64,000 nt of DNA. Source: Metabacillus litoralis. GTDB taxonomy: Bacteria; Bacillota; Bacilli; Bacillales; Bacillaceae. Shown piece after piece: positions 7,551 to 18,000 of this stretch (the stretch's first letter is position 1; each line of letters begins with the position of its first letter). The position numbers were made by a program, and so were the translations under genes. The DNA lies in assembly GCF_007994985.1 (NCBI RefSeq), contig NZ_VOQF01000005.1:496001-560000 (forward strand), read 5' to 3'. The notes below the pieces were generated by a model that was not told where the DNA came from, ran no database searches, and saw only the letters and a list, made by a program, of their open reading frames with translations.

Positions 7551-8498
7551 ATGAAATATAGACGTTTAGGAAGATCAGGGTTAAAAGTGAGTGAAGTGAG
7601 CTTAGGAAGCTGGCTTACTTACGGAGCTTCTACAGAAAAAGAAAAAGCTATTAGAACAATCGAAACAGCTTATGATATTGGAATCAACTCATTTGATACA
7701 GCAAATGTGTACGCAACTGGAGAGTCAGAAAAAGTAGTGGGAGAAGCACTTGCAAAGTATAGTCGCGATTCTTATGTGTTAGCAACGAAGGTTTTTTGGC
7801 CAATGGGAGAAGGTCCAAATGATAGTGGTCTTTCAAGGAAACATGTATTTGAGCAGCTTCATAGTAGCTTAAAACGTTTAAATACTGATTATGTCGACAT
7901 CTATTATTGCCACCGTTATGATACGGAAACACCAGTAGATGAAACATTAAGAACAATTGATGACCTTATTCGCCAAGGAAAAATTTTATATGCTGGTGTA
8001 AGTGAATGGACAGCACAACAAATTCAAGAAGCAGTTGGAACAGCAGATAAATATTTATTGAATCGAATTGTCGTGAATCAACCAAACTACAATATGTTTC
8101 ATCGTTACATTGAAGAAGAAGTTGTCCCAGTTAGTGAGCAGCATGGTATTGGTCAAATTGTATTCTCTCCTTTAGCACAAGGTGTCTTAACTGGGAAATA
8201 TAGTTTAAGCAATCGAGCGCCAGAGGGCAGTCGTGCGACAGATCCTAATTCAAACATGTATATGAATCAATTTTTAACTGATGAAACTCTTGCAAAAGTG
8301 GAGAAATTAGGAGGGGTAGCAAAAGAGTTAGATATTAGCTTATCTCAATTAGCAATTGCTTGGATTCTACGTCTACCGAATATTGCGAGTACATTAGTTG
8401 GAGCGACTAAACCAGAGCAAATTATAGAAAATGCTAAAGGCTCTGATGTTATTTTAACAAACGATATCATTACACAAATTGAAGAAATCTTAAAATAA
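7551..8498 (+). CDS. Aldo/keto reductase (Kv-beta-like family)
   Basis: NAD(P)H-dependent TIM-barrel reductase, 315 residues. The catalytic tetrad is visible: Asp in NSFDTANVY with Tyr a few residues on, Lys in VLATKVFW and His in YYCHRYDT. The cofactor-end motif SPLAQGVLTGKY and the C-terminal LVGATKPEQI are typical of the voltage-gated-K-channel-beta/YghZ-like branch. The ATG at 7551 has GGGAG 9 bases upstream; the in-frame ATG at 7542 sits on that Shine-Dalgarno and is unlikely. It is the first gene of a two-gene operon with the epimerase 13 bp downstream, divergent from an HxlR-type regulator, suggesting a role in carbonyl or aldehyde detoxification or in modifying a sugar substrate. Confidence 0.87.
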   Translation: MKYRRLGRSGLKVSEVSLGSWLTYGASTEKEKAIRTIETAYDIGINSFDTANVYATGESEKVVGEALAKYSRDSYVLATKVFWPMGEGPNDSGLSRKHVFEQLHSSLKRLNTDYVDIYYCHRYDTETPVDETLRTIDDLIRQGKILYAGVSEWTAQQIQEAVGTADKYLLNRIVVNQPNYNMFHRYIEEEVVPVSEQHGIGQIVFSPLAQGVLTGKYSLSNRAPEGSRATDPNSNMYMNQFLTDETLAKVEKLGGVAKELDISLSQLAIAWILRLPNIASTLVGATKPEQIIENAKGSDVILTNDIITQIEEILK

Positions 8499-8511
8499 GG
8501 TGTGAAAATTC

Positions 8512-9363
8512 ATGAAAAAAGTGGTAGTAACTGGTGGAAGTGGTCTTCTTGGTCATTCCGTTATAAAAGAATTTCTTGATAACGGATATGAAGTATTAAA
8601 TGCAGATATGAAACATCCAGAGGATCCAATCTGTAAAACAGTGATAACAGATTTACAAAACTTAGGTGAAGTATATGGAGTGTTAGCTGGTGCAGATGCT
8701 GTTGTTCATCTTGCAGCCATTCCTGTTGCTTATTCACATCCTAATGAAGTCACTTTCCAGAATAATGTAATATCTACATATAATATATTAGAAGCAGCAG
8801 GAACTCTTGGAATTCAAAAAGCGGTTATATCATCGAGTGAGTCATCTTATGGTTTGGTCTTTGCCTTGAAAGAGCTAATGCCTCATTATGTTCCACTTGA
8901 TGAAGATCACCCACAGATACCAGAGGACAGCTACGGCTTATCTAAAATAGTGAACGAGCAAACAGCTGACATGATTCATCGTCGAACAGGGATGCAAGTT
9001 GTTTCCATGAGATTAGGTAATATCATTGCTCCTCATATGTATGATAACTTCCCTCAATTCATCAATGATCCAGAGCAGCGAAAGGTTATTATGTGGAGTT
9101 ATATTGATGCAAGGGATGCAGCAGTTGCCTATCGGTTAGCTGTTGAGGCTGATGGTTTAGGCTCAATTGCATTAAACATTGCAGCTGATGAAACAAGCAT
9201 GAACATTGAAAGTCAAAGTTTGATGGAAACAGTTTATCCTGCTGTTGAAATTCGTAAATCACTACAAGGATATGAAACACTATTTTCTAATGAAAAAGCA
9301 AAAAAAGTACTAAATTGGCAGCCTCAACATAAATGGAGAGATTATGTGAAGGTTGAGAAATAA
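8512..9363 (+). CDS. NAD-dependent epimerase/dehydratase (extended SDR)
   Basis: Extended short-chain dehydrogenase, 283 residues. Rossmann glycine motif TGGSGLLG at residues ~7-14, DAVVHLAAIP in the middle, the catalytic YGLSK (Tyr/Lys) at ~143-147 and an upstream Ser cluster (SSSESSYG). It most resembles UDP-sugar-type epimerases, though the C-terminal substrate part is short and the substrate cannot be told. AAGGTG precedes the ATG. It follows the aldo/keto reductase by 13 bases and is the last gene before a terminator. Confidence 0.82.
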   Translation: MKKVVVTGGSGLLGHSVIKEFLDNGYEVLNADMKHPEDPICKTVITDLQNLGEVYGVLAGADAVVHLAAIPVAYSHPNEVTFQNNVISTYNILEAAGTLGIQKAVISSSESSYGLVFALKELMPHYVPLDEDHPQIPEDSYGLSKIVNEQTADMIHRRTGMQVVSMRLGNIIAPHMYDNFPQFINDPEQRKVIMWSYIDARDAAVAYRLAVEADGLGSIALNIAADETSMNIESQSLMETVYPAVEIRKSLQGYETLFSNEKAKKVLNWQPQHKWRDYVKVEK

Positions 9364-9376
9364 TTGATGATCACGA

Positions 9377-9405
9377 GGACCTAGTGAGTTACTGGGTCCT
9401 TTTTT
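9377..9405 (+). terminator. Terminator after the reductase-epimerase operon
   Basis: GGACCTAGT and ACTGGGTCC form a 9-bp stem (one wobble) around a 5-base loop, followed by six T. Confidence 0.85.
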
Positions 9406-9710
9406 ACGAGGTAAGAAAGAAATAATATACTGAAATACCAAGAACAAAAGAATGTGTAAAATCCAACAAGTAGGTTTAATATAACTAAAAACAATTTGCT
9501 ATCTTAATTCAATTTATATTAAACTGTGAAAGGACAATAGGAAATCTCTTTTTACATAAAGTCATATACGTACATAAACTTTATTACGTGATGATTAATA
9601 TTTGAAGTAAAACATATTTTATGAATTTAATGGTGTTTTTTAAAGCATAATTAAGTAATTAGCAAGTAATTTGCAAAAAAAGAGTCTTACACAAAGAGAG
9701 GGAAGAATCG
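9406..9710. other. Gene-free AT-rich stretch
   Basis: No frame with a credible ribosome site, repeat or hairpin seen. It presumably holds the promoter of the methyltransferase gene. Confidence 0.5.
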
Positions 9711-10601
9711 ATGTTACATGAATTTTCAATAGATGTACCATTCAAAGAGATCGAGGAAGTTACTGATCTCCTAAATGCAGCAGGAATTTATAATTTATAT
9801 TACGAATCGCCTATCGAGATTATCAAGGTTCAAAATGGTTATGGGTATGAAGAAAGAGAAGATCAGCATGTAGAATTAAAAATATATGCTAGTGATTTAG
9901 AGGTTGAAAATCTCCCTGATGCTTATTATCCTTTATTACAATCAACATTATCAATATCAAGAGACAGTATTACACATATTGCACATGAAGAAACAGACTG
10001 GGAGCAAACCTACGATTTCCAAGATATTGACCTAGGAAATAATTGGGTTATTCAGTATCCTTCTTCTAACGAAATTTACGAGAATAAAAATGTATTAAAA
10101 TTCGATCCTTTAGCTGCATTTGGGACAGGTCTTCACGAGACAACTCAAGGCTGTTTACGAATGATCGTAGATAAAGATTTTACTGGAAAAACAGTTCTTG
10201 ATTTAGGAACAGGATCTGGTATGTTAGCAATAGCTGCTTCATTAAAAGGTGCCAGCAAGGTAGTTGCAGTAGATTATGAGGATGTCGCAAGAGAGCTCTA
10301 TCATAATGCAAAATTAAATGAGTTAGAAAATGATTTACAGGTAGTGCAGGCAGATTTAATTACTGGAGATTATACAATTGATGCAAATTACGATTATATC
10401 TTTATTAATATTGGTGCAAATGAAACGATGAGTATCTTAAAAAAACATACATTATTAAATAACAGTAATGAATTTATCATTTCAGGTCTTGTTGAATGGC
10501 ATATTGATCAGTTGATAGAAATGTTCCAAATTGATGGTTTTTCAATTAAAGAAAAACAGCAAACAAATGAATGGGTAACAATTCATTTTACAAAGGCGTA
10601 A
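9711..10601 (+). CDS. PrmA-like class I methyltransferase
   Basis: 296 residues with the two-part layout of ribosomal protein L11 methyltransferase: an N-terminal substrate-recognition region, then a SAM-binding Rossmann fold. Motifs: FDPLAAFGTGLHETTQ (PrmA hallmark), VLDLGTGSGMLAIAA (SAM motif I) and VVAVDYEDVA. The canonical PrmA motif ANIL is replaced by FINIGANETM, and the N-terminal domain is divergent. Bacillaceae normally carry prmA beside dnaJ, so this isolated gene is likely a paralogue with another substrate. GAGAGGGAAGAA precedes the ATG. No neighbour shares its transcript. Confidence 0.75.
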   Translation: MLHEFSIDVPFKEIEEVTDLLNAAGIYNLYYESPIEIIKVQNGYGYEEREDQHVELKIYASDLEVENLPDAYYPLLQSTLSISRDSITHIAHEETDWEQTYDFQDIDLGNNWVIQYPSSNEIYENKNVLKFDPLAAFGTGLHETTQGCLRMIVDKDFTGKTVLDLGTGSGMLAIAASLKGASKVVAVDYEDVARELYHNAKLNELENDLQVVQADLITGDYTIDANYDYIFINIGANETMSILKKHTLLNNSNEFIISGLVEWHIDQLIEMFQIDGFSIKEKQQTNEWVTIHFTKA

Positions 10602-10828
10602 TATCCTACACGATCGGTTTAACTTAGAGTAGGGGAATAGTGGATAGATTGAGATGTATTGTGAAAGATAAAGTGATTTTAGAGCCTAGAGGTAATTATT
10701 TTCAACAATTCCCAGTGTAATGATTGCTTTTATTTCCTTCTATTAAGTTGGTAATTTTGGTATTTTCTTAATTTATAAATTAAAATTATGATATGATAGA
10801 CTATATTTCATTTATAAAGGAGATAGTT

Positions 10829-11758
10829 ATGGAAAAAGTACTTGTTTTTGGTCATAAAAATCCTGATACAGATACAATCTGTTCTGCGATTGCCTATGCT
10901 GAATTAAAAAATAAAATTGGTCAGAATGCTGAACCTATTCGTTTAGGTGAGGTTAGCGGTGAGACTCAGTTCGCCCTTGATTACTTTAAGAAAGATGCGC
11001 CACGTCTTGTAGAAAAAGTAGCAAGTGAAGCGAGTAGTGTAATTTTGGTGGATCATAACGAACGCCAACAAAGTGCTGATGATATTACTGAAGTACGTGT
11101 ACTTGAAGTAATTGATCATCACCGAATTGCAAATTTTGAAACAAGTGATCCATTATATTATCGAGCTGAACCAGTTGGTTGTACAGCAACTATCTTAAAC
11201 AAAATGTATAAAGAAAATGGAGTGCAAATTGAAAAAGAGACAGCTGGTTTAATGCTATCAGCGATCATTTCTGATTCACTATTATTCAAATCTCCAACAT
11301 GTACTCAAGAAGATATTGATGCAGCAAAAGAATTGGCTGAAATTGCTGGTGTAGATGCACAGGTTTATGGTTTAGATATGCTTAAAGCTGGAGCAGATTT
11401 AAGTGATAAATCAGTACAACAATTAATTTCACTTGATGCAAAAGAATTCCAAATGGGATCTAGTAAAGTAGAAATTGCTCAAGTAAATGCAGTTGATACA
11501 AATGATGTACTTAAACATAAAGCTGAAATTGAAGCAACACTTGCTAAAGTGGTAGAAGATAAACAATTAGATTTATTTTTATTCGTGATTACTGATATCT
11601 TAACAAATGATTCTGTTGCTGTAGCAATTGGAAATGAAACAGCTAAAGTTGAACAAGCTTTCAATGTTTCACTTGATAACAATGAAGCAGTACTTAAAGG
11701 TGTAGTATCTCGTAAAAAACAAATTGTTCCTGTATTAACAGAAGCATTTGCAAAATAA
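10829..11758 (+). CDS. ppaC: Manganese-dependent inorganic pyrophosphatase PpaC
   Basis: Family II (DHH/DHHA2) pyrophosphatase, which hydrolyses PPi to two phosphates in the cytosol. With the ATG at 10829 (AAAGGAGATAG upstream) the product is 309 residues, the length of the B. subtilis enzyme. Metal ligands are visible: GHKNPDTDT (His and two Asp) at the N-terminus, VDHNE, and the DHH motif in [10 protein letters not shown]. The C-terminal DHHA2 domain carries the SRKKQ phosphate-binding motif near residue 296. It lies alone, with its own terminator. A longer in-frame start exists 36 bases upstream but has no ribosome site. Confidence 0.95.
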   Translation: MEKVLVFGHKNPDTDTICSAIAYAELKNKIGQNAEPIRLGEVSGETQFALDYFKKDAPRLVEKVASEASSVILVDHNERQQSADDITEVRVLEVIDHHRIANFETSDPLYYRAEPVGCTATILNKMYKENGVQIEKETAGLMLSAIISDSLLFKSPTCTQEDIDAAKELAEIAGVDAQVYGLDMLKAGADLSDKSVQQLISLDAKEFQMGSSKVEIAQVNAVDTNDVLKHKAEIEATLAKVVEDKQLDLFLFVITDILTNDSVAVAIGNETAKVEQAFNVSLDNNEAVLKGVVSRKKQIVPVLTEAFAK

Positions 11759-11764
11759 ATAAGA

Positions 11765-11806
11765 AAAAGCCACAAATCTTTCATAAGATTTGTGGCTTTT
11801 ATTTTT
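11765..11806 (+). terminator. Terminator after ppaC
   Basis: AAAAGCCACAAATCTT and AAGATTTGTGGCTTTT pair perfectly around TCAT, followed by a T-rich tail. Confidence 0.9.
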
Positions 11807-12104
11807 GGCTCAGATTTTATCGCTTATGAAGTAAATATTTATGATTGGAAAGTAGAAGCAAATGTTTCCATAAAATTTAATATTCCATTGAAATGGTTAG
11901 GCTTAAAGTTAATGTTTTATTAAGCACATTATAAATAGAAAAATATCTCCATATTACAGGTTTATATGGTAATATTTAACTAGGTAAAAGATAATAGGAT
12001 TTTTATACATTACAAAGTAGAAGTCTGTTCCTTTCGCTTTTATACTTTAAGCAAGAATAATAAAAATCGTAAAAAACAAATAAGCAGTGGAGTTATGATA
12101 AAAA

Positions 12105-13703
12105 ATGCCCTCAGATATCTTTATTTATATTGTTTTAATGTCTGTTGCAGGTGTATTAAATATTTTCATAGGTATTTATGCATATGCAAAGCGCAGAAGC
12201 TTTTTAGGCAGTCATACATTTATTTTTATATCGTTTTTTTCTTCTATATACACTTTTGGACATGCATTTGAGCTTTCGAGTCAATCGTTAGAGATGATTG
12301 TTTTATGGACTTATTTTCAATATCTTGGACTGCCTTATATAGCTCCTTTAAGTTTAATGCTAGTTTTACAATATATTAGAAAAGATAAGTATTTAACAAG
12401 CAGAAATCGCTTTTTCCTACTTCTTATACCAATTATTACAACAATGCTGGTTTTAACTAACCATCTTCATCATCAATTCTACCAAACTGTTTACTTGAGA
12501 AATGATGGAACACCGATGATTGATTTTGTGATCGGACCATGGTATATCGTTCATGGTAGCTATACATTTGGCTGTTTACTAGCAGGTGGAGTTTTGTTAC
12601 TAAGTTATTGGAAACAAACAAAATCAACGTATTGGAAGCAAATTTTTGTATTACTTTTAGGACTTTATCTACCAATGATCTCATCATTTCTTTATTTATT
12701 AGGATATACTCCATACGGCATGGATCCTGTACCGATTGTGATGAGCGTAACATCTTTCTTGTATATATGGGCATTTATGTCTACTAATATACTTGAATTA
12801 GCCCCAATAGCTAGAGGACTTATTTTTGATAGCATGAGAGACGGTGTATTAGTTTTAGATCCTAGTCAGCGTATTGTCGACTTTAATGATGCAGCAAAGA
12901 GAATAATAGGTGACAAATTAAATGATAAAAAGATCGGGGAAAACATTCATTCTTTATGGCAGGAAAATGAGTTGAATACATTTTTGTTTCCATCAATTGA
13001 TCATCTGAACCATAAGGAAGAATTTGAACTAGAGTGGTCAGGCTTAAACTCCTATTATCAAATTCGTTCAACACCAGTTAAGAACAAATCAGGCTTTATT
13101 GTTGGAAGTACAATTGTTATCGCTGATATAACAGAACAAAGACAGCTTTATCAAAAGTTAGAGCAACTTGCCTATACTGATGGTTTAACGGGTATTTTAA
13201 ATCGCAAAACTTTTATTGACCGTAGTAATACCATCATAAAGCAAATGCATAAAGACGGAATTTCTAGCTCACTAATTATATTTGATATTGATCATTTCAA
13301 AGCTATAAACGATAAATATGGTCATCGAATGGGAGATGAAGCCATTTGTCACGTTGTATCGATTTGTCAAAAGTTTTTGCAGCCAAGTGATTTGTTTGGG
13401 CGTTATGGTGGTGAGGAATTCGTTATTTGTTTACCTTCAACAACACTTCATGAAGCTGGTGAATATGCTGAAGCAATTCGACGAAGTATCGAGAATACAC
13501 CATTTGAACGAGAAAATAAAAAAATCCCTATCACGGCTAGCTTTGGTGTTACACATGCTAATAAAGATATTGTAATAGAAGACTTATTGAGTTATGCAGA
13601 TAAAGCATTATATAAATCTAAGCATAGTGGTAGAAATATAGTACATCTTGCGCAAACGAATATAGTATACCATCGCGGTGATCAATTAATGATAAAAACA
13701 TAA
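12105..13703 (+). CDS. Membrane diguanylate cyclase (7TM sensor-PAS-GGDEF)
   Basis: 532 residues. The N-terminal ~225 residues form seven hydrophobic segments of the 'histidine kinase N-terminal 7TM' type (IYIVLMSVAGVLNIFIGIYA near the start). A PAS domain follows (about 240-345, DGVLVLDPSQRIVDFND). A GGDEF domain closes the protein (about 355-515), with substrate motif DIDHFKAINDKYGH and active-site RYGGEEF. The active site looks intact, so it should make cyclic-di-GMP from GTP. The inhibitory RxxD site normally five residues before GGEEF reads QPSD, so product inhibition through it is probably lost. A weak GTGGAG precedes the ATG. It stands alone; a MITE separates it from its terminator. 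Confidence 0.88.
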   Translation: MPSDIFIYIVLMSVAGVLNIFIGIYAYAKRRSFLGSHTFIFISFFSSIYTFGHAFELSSQSLEMIVLWTYFQYLGLPYIAPLSLMLVLQYIRKDKYLTSRNRFFLLLIPIITTMLVLTNHLHHQFYQTVYLRNDGTPMIDFVIGPWYIVHGSYTFGCLLAGGVLLLSYWKQTKSTYWKQIFVLLLGLYLPMISSFLYLLGYTPYGMDPVPIVMSVTSFLYIWAFMSTNILELAPIARGLIFDSMRDGVLVLDPSQRIVDFNDAAKRIIGDKLNDKKIGENIHSLWQENELNTFLFPSIDHLNHKEEFELEWSGLNSYYQIRSTPVKNKSGFIVGSTIVIADITEQRQLYQKLEQLAYTDGLTGILNRKTFIDRSNTIIKQMHKDGISSSLIIFDIDHFKAINDKYGHRMGDEAICHVVSICQKFLQPSDLFGRYGGEEFVICLPSTTLHEAGEYAEAIRRSIENTPFERENKKIPITASFGVTHANKDIVIEDLLSYADKALYKSKHSGRNIVHLAQTNIVYHRGDQLMIKT

Positions 13704-13707
13704 ACTA

Positions 13708-13871
13708 AGGCTATTTTCGTAAACTATGTTGCTTTTACAATCCTGATGGAAATGACTCTGTATAAAGTCTTGTGGCATCTTTTCTTCTACAAATCGCACC
13801 TTTTATGCGATAATACACTGGATCTAACAGATAAAGGCATCAAATAGCAACAATCGTTCAGAAAAGAGCCT
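13708..13871 (-). mobile_element. MITE copy B (164 bp, reversed)
   Basis: Same element as copy A in the opposite orientation: it starts AGGCTATTTTCGTAAAC and ends TTCAGAAAAGAGCCT. Flanks AAACTA and ACACTA agree at 5 of 6 bases, an aged target duplication. It lies 4 bp after the diguanylate cyclase stop and before its terminator. Confidence 0.85.
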
Positions 13872-13885
13872 ACACTAAAGACAAG

Positions 13886-13920
13886 AAGCCACTTACGTTA
13901 AATACAGCCAGTGGCTTTTT
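13886..13920 (+). terminator. Terminator of the GGDEF gene, beyond MITE B
   Basis: AAGCCACT and AGTGGCTT form an 8-bp stem with a 16-base loop and five T in total at the end. Confidence 0.7.
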
Positions 13921-14016
13921 GATTACTTAAAAAACACATTGAAATTTGACGTTAGAAAAAATCAGTTCTATATTTACAATATCGGAGAATAAATTTCTTA
14001 GAAGAGGAGGATTGCA

Positions 14017-14583
14017 TTGACAAGAGGAGAAGATCAAAAAGTTAAAATACTTAAAGCTGCAAAACAAATCTTCGGTAAAAAAGGGTATTATGATACGAAG
14101 ATGCTAGAAATTGCTGAACAAGCCGGAGTATCAAAAGGAACAATCTATTTATATTTCTCCTCTAAGGATGAACTGTATATTGAAACACATGAACAAGGAT
14201 TTCGCCAATATCTAGTGATGCTTGAAAAAGAAGTAAATAAATTTACTACCTTTAAAGAAAAATTAATCTGTATTGCCGAGAGACAATTAGCTGTTTTTTA
14301 TAATGACAGACATAGACCTAATAAATACCTTCAAGCTTATAACAATGACCCAAAAATGATTCAATGTCTACATAACTTTCTTGATAACTATCACAAATAT
14401 GTTGTGTCTATTATGGAAGAAGAACAAATCGAAAATCCGAGTGAACATGCAAAAGCATTTATTGGTATACTTGAAAATTATAAAAGAGATATTTTTTTTA
14501 ATAAAGATTATGATTATGCAATGTTACTTCAAACTGTATTGTTCGTTGTCGATTTATTTATACATGGTTGTAAAAAAGGATGA
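14017..14583 (+). CDS. TetR/AcrR-family repressor
   Basis: 188 residues. The N-terminal TetR HTH is clear: ILKAAKQIFGKKGYYDTKMLEIAEQAGVSKGTIYLYFSSKDELY is the canonical layout, here naming its start (ILKAAKQIFG) and its end (GTIYLYFSSKDELY). The C-terminal ligand domain is helical, without recognisable specificity. The start is TTG, with GAGGAGG at the right spacing and no upstream alternative. It lies in the same direction as, and 420 bp before, an RND efflux gene, so it probably represses that pump and itself. FadR/FapR-like roles cannot be excluded. Confidence 0.85.
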   Translation: MTRGEDQKVKILKAAKQIFGKKGYYDTKMLEIAEQAGVSKGTIYLYFSSKDELYIETHEQGFRQYLVMLEKEVNKFTTFKEKLICIAERQLAVFYNDRHRPNKYLQAYNNDPKMIQCLHNFLDNYHKYVVSIMEEEQIENPSEHAKAFIGILENYKRDIFFNKDYDYAMLLQTVLFVVDLFIHGCKKG

Positions 14584-14727
14584 TTGTATTTGAGGAAATT
14601 CCTCATGCTCGTTTAGTACTCACTGGTCATTATTTGTAGTGTTAAGTTTTATTAAAATTAGGTTTTGTTTGTTTATTGAGTACCTGTTGGTCATTTTGTG
14701 TTTTTAAGATTTTGTCTTAAATTGTCT

Positions 14728-14827
14728 AATCGATGATAAATCCAAATAATCGATGATAAATTTCCAGAATCGATGATAAATCTGAAAAATCGTTGATAAA
14801 TTCGCAAAATCGTTGATAAATTCGAAA
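14728..14827. repeat. Five tandem 20-bp direct repeats before the RND pump gene
   Basis: Five units of the form AATCG(A/T)TGATAAAT plus six variable bases. The core TGATAAA recurs exactly every 20 bp (14734, 14754, 14774, 14794, 14814). The first three units read ATCGATG and the last two ATCGTTG. The rest of 14584-15003 is AT-rich with no gene. Confidence 0.85.
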
Positions 14828-15003
14828 AAACCGAAACGAAGTTTGTCTTTTAGAAGCATCATATAATGAGTGATTTACTATTATATGAGCAGTTACCCAG
14901 TATTTATTTAAAACATTAGACTATTTTCACAATTGAATTTTTTAAAAAATTATCTGGTTTATTGAATAGATTAAAATGTTTAAAAAACGGAGGTTATCAT
15001 ATT

Positions 15004-18000
15004 ATGTTTGATTCGTTAATAAAAAGACCGAAAGTCACCTTAACATTTTTAGTATTATTAGTTATTGTTGGTGGCTTAACAGCATTGCAGCTTTCTAAGC
15101 GGGAAATTCCAGAAATCTCGGTTAATGTTGGGACTGTGACAACGATTTATCCTGGAGCAGTTCCTGAAATGGTTGAAAGAACCATTACAAATCCTTTAGA
15201 AGGAGAGCTTGAGTCTATAAAAGGCATTGAGAAAATCACCTCGGTTTCTGGAGCGGGTATTTCAAATATTGTTCTAGAAGTAGCAGATAACGAAGATAGA
15301 GATAAAGTGTTCCAAGAAGTACGTCAAGCTGTTTCAGACACGAGTAAATCTTTTCCAGAAAATGTACTGAATTCAACAGTAAATTCAGATATTCAAACAG
15401 GAGCTTTATCTTCATATCATTTGTTAAGTGATGATCGGGAATTATTACAAAGTCAAAGAGACATGATGATGACTTGGAAGCAGGAACTGGAGAAAATCGC
15501 CGGTGTACGAAAAGTAGCATTTAAGGGGATTAGTGAGGATGAATATTTACTAACTCTACAACAAGAGAAAATGAAAGAGTATGGAATTATTTTACCTGAT
15601 ATTATTAATGCAATTAATAATGAGGTTGAAATAACACCACTAGGTACTCAAGAAATAAATAGTGAGAAAAAGCAGCTTTCTCTAGAACATATAGAAAATA
15701 TTGAGCAAGTTGAGAAAATCTTTGTTACACAAGTTAATGATGAAGCAGTCTTTATTGGTGATCTTGCAGAATTAACGTTGGTTCCAAAAGAGAAGCCGAG
15801 TCTTGTTAATTATAATGATTCACCAGCGATTTCAATGACGATTTTGCAAGAAAAGGGAGTAGATATTCCTTCGCTTCATGATCAAGTTGACAAAAAAGTA
15901 AAGCAGCTTAGTAAGGATTTACCACAAGATATTACCCTAGATATGTATTATACACAGGACACAATTGTTGGGAAGATTTTCAAGGATTTAGGAACTTCAT
16001 TTTTCATCTCTATCCTAGTTGTTGTTTTAGTTACTTTATTAGGATTAAACTTCAACTCAAGCTTATTAGTAGCGATTGCCATTCCATCTTCAATTGCATT
16101 AGGATTGATTCCTCTTCCTTATATGGGGGTGGATTTAAATCAAATATCGATTATCGGTATGATCATTGCACTTGGTATTCTTGTTGATGATGCTATTGTT
16201 ATTAATGATAATATCCGCAGAAGATATCGTTTAGGTGACAGTCCATTACAAGGAGCCTTACAAGGTGCCAAGGAAGTTAGAGTATCAATAATTACGTCAA
16301 CATTAGCTATTGTATTCACTTTTCTGCCATTACTATTTATAGGTGGTTCGAGTGGAGCGTTTATAAGAGCATTACCTTCTGTTTTAATCACGACGATAAT
16401 TGGCTCAACGATTATTGCCTTAACTGTAGTACCTATCTTTCTAGTATGGAGACAAAAGGTCTTTGAAAAAAACAAAAAAGCTACACAAAAAGATGGATTA
16501 CTAGGAAAGCCGTTAGAAGCATTAGCAAGCTGGTATAGTCAGAAAGTATTGAAAAAAATAGTGAAATTTCCCATGAGAATTGGTTTGAGTGTCTTACTAT
16601 TTTGTACCCTTGTTTATGGGTTAGTGCCATTTATTCCAGTTGTCTTTTTCCCTAGTGCAGATCGTGAAGAAGTGACAATAACTGTAACACTACCACCAGA
16701 GCAAACACTATTAAATACAGAGAAATATTTAGAAGAAATGAGCTCTTATTTACAAAAAAATGATCCTGCTATATATGAAGTGACAATGTTTGCTGGTACA
16801 AGTGAACCTGGGTTGTTTGGAAGTGTTGTCTCAAATCCTGGAGAAAACATAGGTCAATTGGTGCTTAGGGTGGACAGAGAATCTCAGACTGCATCTGAAA
16901 CAATTGATAAATGGCAGGATCAATTAAGAGAAATCTATTCTGAAGCAATAATTTCCATGTCAACAATTGAAGCAGGACCTCCAGTTGGAGCACCGATTGC
17001 GGTAACTGTTAAAGGAGAAAAATTAGATGAATTAATGAATGCTGTAAACGATATAAAAGGAGAGATAAGTAACCTAGATGGCAGTGGTGCTGTTTTAGAT
17101 GATGTGGGAAGATTACGTCCAACTATAACTTATAGTCCAATTAGAGAAGAACTTCAGAAACATTCAATTACCACTAATGAAATTAGTCAGCAAATAAGAT
17201 TAATCACTGATGGAATTCCAATGGGATCTTATGATAATGGGATAACCAGCCGTGACTTCACAATTAAACTAGATGGTGTTGCAGAAGGGGCGAGTATAAA
17301 TTTAGAAGAAATCCAGTTACCTTCAAAAGCAGCTATTCAAGAGGGACCACCTATACTTGTTCCTTTATCAGATCTTGTTAATGTGAATGAAGGAGAAGAA
17401 ATCCAATCAATTCCACATATAAACGGTGAACGAACTATTACCATAAGAACGTATCCAAAAGATGAACAAAAAGCTGCAGTAGAATCTGAAATTAAAGAGA
17501 TTGCTGAAAACTATACATCTGATTCAATCTCGGTTTCTGTTGGTGGTGAATCATCAGCACGATCTGATTTCTTTGTTGAAGTCGGAAAACTATTTATTAT
17601 TGTGATTTTCTTAATTTATCTCTTAATGGTTGTTCAATTCAACTCATTACGAATTCCATTACTCATTATGAGCTCTGTGTACTTAGCGATATCTGGAGCT
17701 TTAATAGGTCTATTCATTACACAAACTGGTTTAGGGTTTATGGCAATGATGGGAATTGTATCCTTAGCAGGTATTGTTGTAAGAAATGCTACAGTATTCA
17801 TTGAATTTATGGAGCAACGAATTCAAGAAGGAGCTAGCTTAGTAGAAGCGGTAGTAGAATCAGGTCAGGCAAGATTACGTCCTGTTATCTTAACAGCTGT
17901 AACATCCATGGGAGCTTTACTTCCTATTGCTTTTAGTGGTGACGTATTATTTACTCCACTAGCCATTTCAATTATATCTGGTATCTTTTTCTCAACAATT

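Noticed and set aside
14381-14593. 70-residue plus-strand frame inside the TetR gene
   Set aside because: Out-of-frame shadow of a well-supported gene; no ribosome site.
14728-14827. CRISPR array
   Set aside because: The 20-bp period leaves only about 6 variable bases between cores, far too short for spacers, and no cas genes are present.
16140-16475. 111-residue minus-strand frame inside the RND gene
   Set aside because: Antisense shadow of a conserved transmembrane region; no independent start signals.
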